Below, one piece after another: positions 35,144 through 44,489 of a stretch of 64,000 nucleotides of DNA. The DNA lies in contig CAZFRM010000003.1 in NCBI GenBank assembly GCA_964521255.1, forward strand, positions 261,736 through 325,735. Reading direction: 5' to 3'. Source of the DNA: ZC4RG29 sp964521255. GTDB lineage: Bacteria > Bacteroidota > Bacteroidia > Cytophagales > Cyclobacteriaceae. A program made the position numbers and the translations under genes. The notes beneath the pieces are model-generated. The model searched no databases and was not told where the DNA came from. It worked only from the letters and a program-made list of their open reading frames with translations. How positions within the stretch are numbered: the stretch's first letter is position 1; each line of letters begins with the position of its first letter.

Positions 35144-38100
35144 ATCTCTTCATTTAATTGTGAATCTTTCATGTCCCTGTCGGTTGATGGGGGTTTTGGC
35201 GTGGTCACTGCACCCTCACGCCACACCGCTTGTAATACCGGCACAACAAACATGGTCATGATCTGGATGATCATACCGCCAAAGGTTGGTATGGCCATGG
35301 GCACCATTATGTCAGATCCTTTACCTGTTGAGGTAAGTACCGGAAGCAAGGCAATGATAGCCACAGCTGCAGTCATCATCGCGGGACGAACACGCTTCTT
35401 ACCCGCCATGACGACAGCTTCACGCACTTCTGCTTTCGTTGATGGTTTCTTTTCTTCGAATACCTGGTGGATGTATGTTCCCATTATAACACCATCGTTG
35501 GTTGCAATACCAAAGAGCGCTATGAATCCTACCCATACGGCTACGCTCAAGTTTATTGGGTGCATCTGAAACAAGTCGCGCATATTCGTTCCTGAAACAG
35601 AAAAATTCATAAACCAATCTTGTCCGTATAACCAGATCATAATAAATCCACCGGCAAAAGCAACGAAGACACCACTGAAATGTATTGAGGAAGCTATAAT
35701 GGTTTTGAATTGAAAGTATAACAACAAAAAGATGATGATGAGACTGAGTGGTATGACAATAGCAAGTCTTTGCGTTGCCCGAACCTGGTTCTCATAGTTT
35801 CCGGAAAATTCATAACTAACACCCTGGGGTACAGACAGCACTCCATTTTCTATGCTTTGTTTAATGAAGCGTTGAGCCTCATCCACCACATCAACTTCAG
35901 CATGCCCGTCTTTTTTATCAAAAAGCACATAGCCGGTAAGAAAAGTGTTCTCACTTTTAATCATCATGGCGCCAGGCACATACTCAATATCAACAATGTC
36001 ACCCAATGGAATTTGTGTACCTGATGGTGTTGCAATAAGTATTCTCTTCAAACTTTCAGGATCACCGCGCAATTCACGAGGGTAGCGAACACGAACAGGG
36101 AAACGTTCCCGTCCTTCAACAGTCGAGGTCGTTTTCATACCGCCAATTCCGGTTTCAATCGTCTGCTGCACTTGTTCAATGCTCAAACCAAATCTTGCAA
36201 TCGCATCACGATTAATATTAAGATGAATGTAGGGCTTACCCACAATCCGGTCAGCGAATACAGCTTCGGATTTTACAGAAGGAACTTCTTTCAAAATATT
36301 TTCCAACTGAATTCCAAATTGCTCAATAGTTTTAAGATCAGGTCCGAATATCTTTATTCCCATGGGAGCACGCATACCGGTCTGTAACATGATCAACCTT
36401 GCTTCGATGGGCTGAAGTTTAGGAGCAGATGTGACCCCCGGCAGATATGTTGCTTTCACAATTTCATCCCAGATGTCATCCGGACTTTTAATATGCGGTC
36501 GCCAGTTACGGAAGTACTGTCCGTTGTTATCCGGAATAAGATCACCTGTATTTACTCCTCTTGAAATAGCGGCTTCATTCGTGACTGCCTCGCCAGTCTT
36601 CAGCACAAACCTGCCATCGCCATCAACTTTAAAAGTTTGCCTGTGACCTTTTTCATTTATAACATATTCAGGTTTGTAGTTAATAACATTCTCAAACATG
36701 GATATGGGAGCAGGATCAAGGGCTGATTCAACACGACCCATTTTTCCCACGGCAACATCTACTTCAGGAATGCTTGCGACAGACATATCAAGTTGTTTCA
36801 AAACCTGTTGACTTTCCTCAACGCCAGCGTGGGGCATAACTGACGGCATAAGCAGAAAACTTCCTTCATCAAGCGAGGGCATAAATTCTTTTCCTACACC
36901 AGGAAAAGTGTGAATTAAACCTGACCACAAAGCGGTGGTTCTGATATTTACATTCACCTTGTCAAAACCTGAAGCAACCCAGCCAAACGTTTTAGTAAAG
37001 CCAAGCCAGATCATAACCCCCAACAACAAAGTGAATGAAGGAATGAGTAAAAATTTCACTTTGTTATCAAGACACCATCTCAACAAAGGTTCATAGAAAT
37101 GAACAATTGAAACAAGAACACCCAGGATTGAACCGATGAGGAATAATACAAACACGTAATTTATAAACATGGAAGTGTGATGCCCTAAGGGTACCCATTC
37201 ACGCGTGAGAAAATAAGAAGTGATTGTTAATACGATAGCAAGATTGATATACGAAGGATAGGCTTTGTACTTTTCTTTCCATTGCTCCTCAAATAAATTA
37301 TTAATACCGATAACGGTAATCGCCAATGGTAACCAGATCTTATAAACAATAGAGAACAGTAGTCCTAACGTGATGAAGGCAAAGCTCCATATCCGCCTGA
37401 TTTTTTTTCTGTCATAAGGAATAGAGAAAACAAAATGAGCAAGTGCCGGAAGAATGACGAGTCCGATTAAGAATGAAGCCGATAAAGCGAATGTCTTCGT
37501 GAAGGCAAGTGGTTTAAATAATTTTCCTTCCGCCGATTCCATAGCGAACACGGGAAGAAAACTTACCACCGTAGTTGCCAATGCAGTAGTGATGGCCGAT
37601 GAAACTTCTGCTGTCGCTTTATAAATGACTTCAGTTAATTGCTTTCCTCTTACCCCTTTATTTTCCGGAAGCTCAAGATAACGAATGATGTTTTCTACAA
37701 AGACAATACCGACATCCACCATAACACCAATAGCAATAGCAATTCCTGACAGCGCAACGATGTTTGCATCAACACCGGTATATCGCATTGCAATAAATGT
37801 TATTAATACGGCTAAGGGCAGCAAACTTGAAATAAGCAGCGATGCACGGAGATTCATGACAAGAACGATAACAACGATGATACTGATCAGAACTTCATGC
37901 GACAAAGCCGTCTCCAATGTGCCGACTGTTTCATGAATCAATTGCGTTCTGTCGTAAAACGGCACGATGGTAAGTTGTGATTCTGTTCCATCGGAAAGTT
38001 TTTTCTTTGGCAATGCAGAGGCGATGCTTTCAATTTTTTTCTTCACATTGTCAATCACCTGCAAGGGATTCGATCCATAGCGCGCAATTACTACACCACC

Positions 38101-39003
38101 GGCTACTTCTGCTCCACCTTTGTCCAATACACCTCTTCGCAATGCGGGACCCAGCGTTACATTTGCAACATCTTTAATTCGTACGGGAACATTATTATTT
38201 ACCGTCACTACCGCTTTCTCCAGGTCTTCAATATTTTTAATGTAGCCCAGTCCACGGATCATATACTCAACACGATTAATCTCCATGGTCTCCGCGCCCA
38301 CATCACGATTTGAATTTTTCACTGCCATCATCACCATCTCAAGACCAACGTTATACGCTTTCATGGCATCAGGATTAACATCAACCTGGTACTCCTGCAC
38401 AAAGCCACCCACAGACGCCACTTCTGAAACACCTTCCACTGCACTCAATGCATACTTTACATAGAAGTCCTGCACCGTTCTTATCTCATGAAGATCCCAG
38501 CCTCCTGTTACATTGTTGTTTTTATCACGGCCTTCTAACGTATACCAGAAAACTTGCCCTAAACCTGTGGCATCAGGGCCAAGCATAGGTTGTACATTTT
38601 CCGGTAGAATTCCTGATGAAAGAGAATTTAATTTTTCAAGAATACGTGAACGCGACCAGTAAAACTCAATCTCTTCATTGAAGATGATGTAGATGCTGGA
38701 GAATCCGAACATTGATGTGGAGCGAATTGATTTCACTCCCGGTATACCAAGCAATGATGTGGTAAGCGGATACGTAATCTGATCTTCAACATCCTGGGGA
38801 GAGCGTCCAGGCCAATCGGTAAAAACGATCTGTTGATTTTCGCCAATATCCGGAATAGCATCTACAGGAACAGGATCGTGCGGCAAGAAACCTGTATCCC
38901 ATCCAAAAGGTGAAGTAACAACACCCCACGCAAGAAAGATGAGTAGAAGCAAAACGGATACAATCCGGTTTTCGAGAAAGTATCGAATGATTTTGTTTAG
39001 CAT
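35140..39003 (-). CDS. cusA: CusA/CzcA-family heavy-metal RND pump
   Basis: 1287 residues, longer than the usual 1040 because of extra membrane and periplasmic segments (for example around residues 560-680). The start YFLENRIVSVLLLLIFLAWG is a typical first helix, followed by PVDAIPDIGENQQIVFTDW and the porter segment WSRSRILEKLNSL. The transmembrane-4 motif GVMVDVGIVFVENI is close to the HME4 form found in Cu(I)/Ag(I) pumps rather than in Co/Zn/Cd pumps. A proton-motive-force driven export of monovalent copper or silver is therefore likely. It is the first gene of the cusA-cusC-cusB operon. Confidence 0.92.
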   Translation of the reverse strand: MLNKIIRYFLENRIVSVLLLLIFLAWGVVTSPFGWDTGFLPHDPVPVDAIPDIGENQQIVFTDWPGRSPQDVEDQITYPLTTSLLGIPGVKSIRSTSMFGFSSIYIIFNEEIEFYWSRSRILEKLNSLSSGILPENVQPMLGPDATGLGQVFWYTLEGRDKNNNVTGGWDLHEIRTVQDFYVKYALSAVEGVSEVASVGGFVQEYQVDVNPDAMKAYNVGLEMVMMAVKNSNRDVGAETMEINRVEYMIRGLGYIKNIEDLEKAVVTVNNNVPVRIKDVANVTLGPALRRGVLDKGGAEVAGGVVIARYGSNPLQVIDNVKKKIESIASALPKKKLSDGTESQLTIVPFYDRTQLIHETVGTLETALSHEVLISIIVVIVLVMNLRASLLISSLLPLAVLITFIAMRYTGVDANIVALSGIAIAIGVMVDVGIVFVENIIRYLELPENKGVRGKQLTEVIYKATAEVSSAITTALATTVVSFLPVFAMESAEGKLFKPLAFTKTFALSASFLIGLVILPALAHFVFSIPYDRKKIRRIWSFAFITLGLLFSIVYKIWLPLAITVIGINNLFEEQWKEKYKAYPSYINLAIVLTITSYFLTREWVPLGHHTSMFINYVFVLFLIGSILGVLVSIVHFYEPLLRWCLDNKVKFLLIPSFTLLLGVMIWLGFTKTFGWVASGFDKVNVNIRTTALWSGLIHTFPGVGKEFMPSLDEGSFLLMPSVMPHAGVEESQQVLKQLDMSVASIPEVDVAVGKMGRVESALDPAPISMFENVINYKPEYVINEKGHRQTFKVDGDGRFVLKTGEAVTNEAAISRGVNTGDLIPDNNGQYFRNWRPHIKSPDDIWDEIVKATYLPGVTSAPKLQPIEARLIMLQTGMRAPMGIKIFGPDLKTIEQFGIQLENILKEVPSVKSEAVFADRIVGKPYIHLNINRDAIARFGLSIEQVQQTIETGIGGMKTTSTVEGRERFPVRVRYPRELRGDPESLKRILIATPSGTQIPLGDIVDIEYVPGAMMIKSENTFLTGYVLFDKKDGHAEVDVVDEAQRFIKQSIENGVLSVPQGVSYEFSGNYENQVRATQRLAIVIPLSLIIIFLLLYFQFKTIIASSIHFSGVFVAFAGGFIMIWLYGQDWFMNFSVSGTNMRDLFQMHPINLSVAVWVGFIALFGIATNDGVIMGTYIHQVFEEKKPSTKAEVREAVVMAGKKRVRPAMMTAAVAIIALLPVLTSTGKGSDIMVPMAIPTFGGMIIQIMTMFVVPVLQAVWREGAVTTPKPPSTDRDMKDSQLNEEI

Positions 39004-39021
39004 TTGAAAGTTACCCCTAAA

Positions 39022-39035
39022 TCCCCTAAAGGGGA
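39022..39035. repeat. TCCCCTAAAGGGGA palindrome upstream of cusA
   Basis: TCCCCT and AGGGGA are exact complements around AA. The core is the same as that of the element inside cusC and lies 18 bases upstream of the cusA ATG. It may be a partial copy of the same family. Confidence 0.6.
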
Positions 39036-39166
39036 CTTGAATGTTTCTTCAATCCGATTAAGTATCAGACAGAAATTAAGAACAATAAATTAGATAATAC
39101 AGTAGAAAGTACTGTGAACTCACGATGTAGTGCGTGAGTCATCCGTGAAAACGGAAATGAAAAATG

Positions 39167-39592
39167 CTATAAGAGAAATGACTGAACCAACACAGGAATG
39201 TCGCGATCAATCAAAGGGGGTTTGAATTGAGTGTAAGAAAACAGATCGGAAGAATCTGTTGTAAATAATTCAAAAAGAGGTTGCGGCAATACAGCGGAGA
39301 TCACAACACTTGAAAACAGACTTAGCTGTTTATTGAACTTATAGTTGTAATCATTGCCTTCAAATTTTAGTGACCTGTCCTGGCAGCAATTTCCGCTTGC
39401 CGATAATCCACAAGACTTTTCGACTCCAAATTCCTTAGCCATTAGTTCCATGGCGCAAGGCTTCGCTTCTGCTCTGAGCGAAATATCTTTCACATGTCCC
39501 CTGCACATATGCATGCTTACTGTAAAGCTGGTAGATGACACCAGCACAAGCAATGCAAGCAGAAGGGATACTATGGAACGGATAGTTTTCAA
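39167..39592 (-). CDS. HYC_CC_PP-type exported protein
   Basis: 141 residues from TTG 39592. There is no in-frame ATG ahead of the signal peptide, and this TTG gives a clean one (KTIRSIVSLLLALLVLVSS). The family signatures are visible in order: SMHMCRGHVKD, a Cys pair in SGNCCQDRS, and FKPPLIDRDIPVLVQSF near the end. Bacteroidota members often lie next to heavy-metal efflux genes and probably bind metal in the periplasm or membrane. Here it is directly upstream of cusA, same strand, 163 bases away, which supports a copper-linked role. The family is known; its function is not. Confidence 0.8.
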   Translation of the reverse strand: MKTIRSIVSLLLALLVLVSSTSFTVSMHMCRGHVKDISLRAEAKPCAMELMAKEFGVEKSCGLSASGNCCQDRSLKFEGNDYNYKFNKQLSLFSSVVISAVLPQPLFELFTTDSSDLFSYTQFKPPLIDRDIPVLVQSFLL

Positions 39593-40184
39593 GTAGACAA
39601 ATATACGTAGCGGCAAAGATAAGGATTTATACCCTAGATGAAAAGGGTTATAGAATTAAGGAATTGGGTGTATCCATGGGGTCTAGGGCAGTTATTGCAC
39701 AGAGCTTCACAAAGAATTTTCACAAAGGGCACAAAAGAAAAAATCTTAGGTATCCGCTATGAGATTCTCTGTGGTAACTTTGTACCTCCTTGGAGGCCTC
39801 TGTGCAACAGCTTTCCAGGTACTACCTCGATCTCAGGAATATTTACCAAGTCTTTTAAAGGCAGTTATTGCAAAGAAATCCTTTAGATTTCACAGAAATC
39901 ACAAGAGAAAAAACTTTAGACATCTGCTATAAAGATTCTCTGTGAAACTTTGTGTCTTCTTTGAGACCTCTGTGCAATAACTATCCTTCTTAACTTAATG
40001 ACACCGAGTATCGGGACAGATAATCGCAAAAGCATTTAAAACCTGCCTATGCCGGCCAGGTCTGCGAGTGACATAAGAGCAGACACCGGTTAAGGAATAA
40101 GACTTCGATACCATTCATCCGAATGGATTGCAGTCTTACTATTTCTTTCCTACTTTTCGAAGATCATTCTAACCGATATTAAAC
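39593..40184. repeat. Intergenic region with two copies of a GCAGTTATTGCA hairpin repeat
   Basis: Two similar units start with GCAGTTATTGCA (39688 and 39861) and end with CTCTGTGCAA-type words (about 39807 and 39979). Each is an imperfect long hairpin with internal TTCACAAAG and AGATTCTCTGTG words. The units are about 65% alike by eye. A third copy is at 63416. I see no gene in the gap. Confidence 0.65.
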
Positions 40185-40937
40185 ATGAGTAACTCCAGGA
40201 GATCCTTTCTTAAAAAAGCAGCATTTGCCAGTACCCTTACAGTAAGCATACCTGAAATTGTTTCAGCAGCCATTGAAAAAAAGGGTAAAGGTCAAATTGT
40301 ACTTCAAAAGGGAAACGTGATTTTGTTTCAGGGTGACTCAATAACTGACGCTGGCAGAAACAAGGAAGAAACTTCATTCAATACTACAAAAGCGTTAGGT
40401 AATGGCTACGCATTTATGGCTTCTTCTCAATTACTCTACAAGCATGCTGATAAGGATCTTAAAATATACAATAAGGGCATCAGCGGAAATAAAGTATATC
40501 AATTGGCCGAGCGCTGGGATGCGGATTGTATTTCTCTGAAACCGGATGTGCTTAGCATCCTCATCGGTGTTAATGATTACTGGCATATGCGAAATGGAAA
40601 ATATGATGGAACTGTTGAAACCTATCGCAAAGACTTCCATGCATTGCTTGAACGCACGAAGAAAGAATTGCCAAACGTAAAATTAATCATTGGCGAACCC
40701 TTTGCCGTTAAAGGAACGAGCGCAGTTGATGATTCCTGGTTCCCGGCGTTAGGCGAATACCAGGCAGCAGCAAAACAACTTGCTGAAACTTTCGGCGCAG
40801 CATTTATTCCTTATCAAAGTATTTTTACTAAGGCAGAGAAGATGGCACCGGGAGTCTACTGGACAGGCGATGGCGTGCATCCTTCTGTAGCAGGCGCACA
40901 ACTCATGGCGCAAAGTTGGCTGGAGATGGTTAAGTAA
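40185..40937 (+). CDS. Exported SGNH/GDSL hydrolase
   Basis: 250 residues. The N-terminus has a twin-arginine signal (NSRRSFLKKAAFASTL), so it is exported folded. Block I is FQGDSITDAGRN with Ser52 as nucleophile. Block III is GVNDYW with the oxyanion Asn, and block V is GDGVHPSVAG with the catalytic Asp/His. This is the esterase/lipase-like family acting on acetyl or acyl esters of carbohydrates; the substrate is unknown. Upstream and downstream gaps are long, so it is probably transcribed alone. Confidence 0.85.
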   Translation: MSNSRRSFLKKAAFASTLTVSIPEIVSAAIEKKGKGQIVLQKGNVILFQGDSITDAGRNKEETSFNTTKALGNGYAFMASSQLLYKHADKDLKIYNKGISGNKVYQLAERWDADCISLKPDVLSILIGVNDYWHMRNGKYDGTVETYRKDFHALLERTKKELPNVKLIIGEPFAVKGTSAVDDSWFPALGEYQAAAKQLAETFGAAFIPYQSIFTKAEKMAPGVYWTGDGVHPSVAGAQLMAQSWLEMVK

Positions 40938-41602
40938 GTCTCACAGTTAACGGATCACATCAGTATTACCGTATTGTCAATTGTTTGTGAACTTACGTTT
41001 ATACCTTCGTTTAAGACGGAACTTAATTCTATCACTCTTACAAAATAACTAACCACGACGGTGATCAGTCATCCGCGAACTGACCTGTAGAAAACAATTC
41101 TCACCAGTTCGTCCCTTAATTTTTCCCGTTCGTCTGATTTTTAAAAACAGAAGGCAAGCTTTTCTTCATATCATCGTTGCTTGTCTTGATGTTAAACTCA
41201 AAATCAGCTTATGCAAATAACTACGGGAGGCGCGACCTCTCAAGTAGATTATGCCGATGGTACCTGTAATAAAACGTACGCCATCAACGCAAATGGTGAA
41301 GCTACCGGGTATACTTTCGGAAAGGAAAATTCATAATCAAAGAAATAAAGCAGTGGGCAGTCGGCATCGGCAGGAAGCGCCAGTATGCTGCTGCCCATTC
41401 ACTATTTGTAAACACTTCCACAGATTCATTCGGGCGCTGAACCTGGTATCATTGTCATTCAATTTTCTGATACACGATAAGTCGTGCATTTCACCAAGTA
41501 AACATTTCCCTTCGTCAAAGAAATTATTCCCATCCAGGTCAATTCCTTTCTTTTGACCAATGAATGACAATCAAGCGTCTATCAACCAAAAAAAACAAAA
41601 TT
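40938..41602. other. Long gap with a possible gene relic
   Basis: The 665-base gap holds one protein-like stretch at 41211-41336, described separately. The rest shows overlapping short frames on both strands that are not protein-like and no RNA gene. Confidence 0.4.
41211..41336 (+). pseudogene. Short relic resembling an HAF-type repeat protein
   Basis: A 41-codon frame ends YADGTCNKTYAINANGEATG followed by YTFGKENS. The pattern AINANGEATGY resembles one unit of extracellular HAF-type repeats (INxxGxxVGY). It has normal codon use but no signal peptide or further units, so it is likely the tail of a lost gene. A chance ORF is the alternative. Confidence 0.3.
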
Positions 41603-42076
41603 ATGCGTACCACTTTATCAAAAGTATTCGTGATCAGATCACTGATGCTTGTCGTGTTGAGTGCAACACTGTTTTCGTTCTACCGCCCAACAGGTGCGGA
41701 GAGCTACAAAGTTTTCTTAAATGACAAGTTGCTGTTCGAGCAGTATGTTACGAAGGATGCCGCTATCCAAACGGTTTCCATTGGTGCAAGCAAGGATACC
41801 GACAGGCTTAGTGTGATCTATAATCATTGTGGCCGCGTTGGTAGCAAACGAACCCTTGCATTGGTGGCCGAATCAAATGAACTGAAGAAATGGAGTTTTC
41901 CTGATACCGAGAGCCTCTCTTCTTCAACCATGACTTGTTCGGTAAAAGATATCAAAGCTTTTCAGAAGCCTGGCCGAACACTTCACCTTGTCTATGCTTC
42001 AGAGGAATTAAAGGAAGGTGTTGTTCTCGCAACTATTTCCTCTTCCGGTAATGACACGCGTGCAAACCGCAAATGA
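41603..42076 (+). CDS. Hypothetical exported protein
   Basis: 157 residues from ATG 41603 (MRTTLSKVFVIRSL). A frame 13 codons longer exists, but the inner start gives a proper signal peptide with hydrophobic core SLMLVVLSATLFSFY. The mature part is a small beta domain: AESYKVFLNDKLLFEQYV, VSIGASKDTDRLSVIYNHCG and STMTCSVKDIKAF. The two Cys may form a disulphide. Related unnamed proteins occur in Bacteroidota. A repeat element starts 14 bases after its stop, so no downstream cotranscribed gene is expected. Confidence 0.65.
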   Translation: MRTTLSKVFVIRSLMLVVLSATLFSFYRPTGAESYKVFLNDKLLFEQYVTKDAAIQTVSIGASKDTDRLSVIYNHCGRVGSKRTLALVAESNELKKWSFPDTESLSSSTMTCSVKDIKAFQKPGRTLHLVYASEELKEGVVLATISSSGNDTRANRK

Positions 42077-42089
42077 CAACCCTATAACG

Positions 42090-42312
42090 CCGTCATCCAG
42101 CCTGCCCGACTACTGGCGGGAGTGGTGGCTTGTGTGCAAGGATGCGCGAACGAAGGATCCCCTTCAAATTAGCAGGTACATGGCTATGAAGAGTTGTTAA
42201 AAAAATGCCTGCGACAGGATGGGGATTCCCTGCCTGCCATGCATATGACAGCGCCACGGCAGGCAGGTTCGCTCCGCACTTTCCACCACACATTCCTCGC
42301 TCTGAATGACGG
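42090..42312. repeat. MITE-like intergenic element bounded by CCGTCAT/ATGACGG
   Basis: The 223-base block begins CCGTCAT (42090-42096) and ends with its exact reverse complement ATGACGG (42306-42312). Inside are GCAGGCAGG-type words and paired CCTGCCTGCC/GGCAGGCAGG sequences. It has no coding frame. Elements with the words GAGCGAGGAAT and AAGGATCCTTCG are common intergenic repeats in this phylum. Confidence 0.6.
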
Positions 42313-42347
42313 TAATAAAAAAAGATTAGAAAATGTCTCGACACGCT

Positions 42348-43061
42348 TTATCTTTTCAAAAGGTTGTTGCCTATTATTTTACTCAACACCTCTTCCTTCA
42401 GATTTCTACTGACCGGTATACGATCATTTCCTATGAGTATATCATTTCCGTCCAGAGCAGTTACATGGGCCAGGCCAATGATGTACGATTTGTGGACTTT
42501 TAAAAAATGCTGTTGCGGCAATTGCTGCTCCAGTCCTGTTAACGTAAGGTAGGTTATCAACTTTCGGTTAACGGTATGCATCACCACATAGTTTTGAAGT
42601 GCCTCCACAAAACGAACTTCCGAAAAGAATACCTTCTCATACTTGTTGTTGCACTTAACAAAAAAGTAGTCGATGCGAGTATTATCGGATGCCATACTGG
42701 TCAATCGACAAATCTCAAGGGCTTTTTGTGATGCTTTGAAAAATCGTTCAAACGTTATTGGTTTTAAAAGGTAATCAACAACGTCAAGAGAATAACCCTC
42801 CAGGGCATATTCAGCATGGGCAGTTGTGAGAATTACCAGGGGAGGGTTCGTTAGTGTTTTCAGAAAATCGATGCCTGAAAGTTTGGGCATGTGCACATCC
42901 AAAAAAATCAGATCAATAACCTGTTTTTGAAATTGGGTCATGGCTTTCAATGGATTTTCACATTGAGCGACAAGGTTTAAAAAATCAATATCATTCACAT
43001 ATTCCGCTATTCCCTTGCGGGCCACCGGTTCATCATCAACGATAAGGCAATTCAATTTCAT
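42348..43061 (-). CDS. LytTR-family response regulator
   Basis: 237 residues. The receiver domain has the acidic pair in CLIVDDEPVARKG and phosphoacceptor Asp55 in IFLDVHMPKLSGIDFLK, with the Lys switch in LLKPI. The C-terminal LytTR DNA-binding domain runs from about residue 130 (DYFFVKCNNKYEKVFFSEV, VEALQNYVVMHT, FLKVHKSYIIGL). Its start codon overlaps the kinase stop by four bases, so the pair is coupled. It should control envelope or carbohydrate genes; targets are unknown. Confidence 0.93.
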   Translation of the reverse strand: MKLNCLIVDDEPVARKGIAEYVNDIDFLNLVAQCENPLKAMTQFQKQVIDLIFLDVHMPKLSGIDFLKTLTNPPLVILTTAHAEYALEGYSLDVVDYLLKPITFERFFKASQKALEICRLTSMASDNTRIDYFFVKCNNKYEKVFFSEVRFVEALQNYVVMHTVNRKLITYLTLTGLEQQLPQQHFLKVHKSYIIGLAHVTALDGNDILIGNDRIPVSRNLKEEVLSKIIGNNLLKR

Positions 43062-44083
43062 GATGCGTGCAACAAAATTTCCAAGTCTACCTGAAAGCTT
43101 TTTGGTCTGCGCCGGAATTGCAGGTTATGCCTGTTATGATACAAGAGTTCCAGTCGACGCTGAACATTTTTTAATCCAATGCCATGTTCATGGGCTTCAA
43201 CAGCAGCGTTCCCATCGTAGGTATTAAAAACCATCATATGCAAAGTGGTTCCTGACTTATAAATGTCGATCCGTATTTCATTATCCTGCGGGAAATGTGA
43301 TACATGCTTAAACGCATTCTCAACAAACGGAATCAACAACAGGGGTGCTATCGTAAGCCCTTCAACGCTATTATTTGAAAAGCTTATCCAGTAGTTCTCA
43401 TCACAACGGTGCCGTTGAAGATCTACATAGTTCTTCAAATAAGTAATCTCTCGTTCAACGGGAATCTCATCACCATTACATTCATACAATTGATAGCGAA
43501 GCATATCTGAGAACGATGACAATGTTTCGCGTGCTGTTTTATTTTCCTTATCGATCTGAAAGAAAATAGTATTGATAGAGTTGAAGAGAAAATGTGGGTT
43601 TATTTGTGCTCTGAGATAGTTAAGTTCCGTATGAAGTTTCTCTACTTCAATTTTTTGTATGAGATGTCGTTGTGCAACCCATTCGCGGCTCAGTTGCAGC
43701 GCTACGCTAAACGCGACATAAAAGAGTGCAATGGAAAAGTTGTAGAATGTGTTATGAAAGAAATCAAGGTAAGGCGCCTTATGCATTAGGTGACCATACA
43801 AATAAACATCATGAGCGTTTTTCAATCCCACATAAAAAGCAAAATCAATGAGAAGAAATATTATGTACTTTCCCCACTCGTTAGTACGCGCATACCGGGG
43901 GATTAGGATCAATAAATTCGCATAGATAATTATAGCCAGCAGACCATTGCGTACAATTATTTCACCAAGAAATTGAAATAATCCTGCTTGCCCGATAATA
44001 CTCCACCGGGTAAAAACATGAAAGGAGATGGTGGTCACCCAAAACAGGATGTGGGCAATATGGAATTTATGAAATCGATCCAT
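43058..44083 (-). CDS. LytS-type sensor histidine kinase
   Basis: 341 residues from ATG 44083 (MDRFHKFHIAHILFW); the frame extends 16 codons further upstream. Four hydrophobic helices occupy about residues 8-130 (for example LLAIIIYANLLILIP). The His kinase domain has LRAQINPHFLFNSINTIFF with His164 as the phosphoacceptor. A reduced HATPase follows (VPLLLIPFVENAFKH-like segment APLLLIPFVENAFKHVSH, then GIGLKNVQRRLELLY). It has no periplasmic sensor of size, so the signal is probably sensed in the membrane. It pairs with the LytTR regulator. Confidence 0.92.
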   Translation of the reverse strand: MDRFHKFHIAHILFWVTTISFHVFTRWSIIGQAGLFQFLGEIIVRNGLLAIIIYANLLILIPRYARTNEWGKYIIFLLIDFAFYVGLKNAHDVYLYGHLMHKAPYLDFFHNTFYNFSIALFYVAFSVALQLSREWVAQRHLIQKIEVEKLHTELNYLRAQINPHFLFNSINTIFFQIDKENKTARETLSSFSDMLRYQLYECNGDEIPVEREITYLKNYVDLQRHRCDENYWISFSNNSVEGLTIAPLLLIPFVENAFKHVSHFPQDNEIRIDIYKSGTTLHMMVFNTYDGNAAVEAHEHGIGLKNVQRRLELLYHNRHNLQFRRRPKSFQVDLEILLHAS

Positions 44084-44085
44084 CC

Positions 44086-44358
44086 TTGAATTTACTCTTT
44101 TTGTCACTATTGAATGAAATGGAAAATGCATCTCGTCAAGAATCCATATCCTTTCGTCAAAAGGATGTGGTGGGACTCACTACAGCGTACGATGTATGCT
44201 TGTTGCAGGGCGCTCTTCAGAAAAATCAAAATCTACTAGACATTGCAGCCTTTATAAAAAAGAATTACGTTGATCAAGGCAGGCTAGGCGTTCGTGCTGG
44301 CAAAGGATTTTATGATTATCCGAATCCGGCATACGAGAGTCCTGATTTTTTAAAGTGA
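44086..44358 (+). pseudogene. Relic of 3-hydroxyacyl-CoA dehydrogenase, C-terminal end
   Basis: From about 44143 the frame reads SISFRQKDVVGLTTAYDV, then an Ala/Gln helix and LGVRAGKGFYDYPNPAY. The GLGVRAGKGFYDY-type end is the well-known C-terminal motif of 3-hydroxybutyryl/3-hydroxyacyl-CoA dehydrogenases. The NAD-binding N-terminal domain and catalytic His are absent, and the 5' end runs into the start of the divergent kinase gene. It is the last part (about 75 residues) of a lost gene, presumably left by a rearrangement. Confidence 0.7.
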
Positions 44359-44489
44359 AGACACGATGCCAGTTGTGTTTCCTTTCCATCTCCGTATTTT
44401 CCCCTATCTTTTTTAGCTATAAATACGGAAATCATCATTTTGTTACAAAACGTACATTGTAATAGGTTATTGAACATAATCCTACAAAT

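Noticed and set aside
39598..39621. TATATTTG and TATCTTTG words upstream of the HYC_CC_PP gene
   Set aside because: Both fit the -7 consensus, but neither has a TTG at the right distance and one would leave no leader.
41251..41570. Overlapping plus and minus frames in the 40.9-41.6 kb gap
   Set aside because: Compositions are not protein-like and no signal peptide or family motif is seen.
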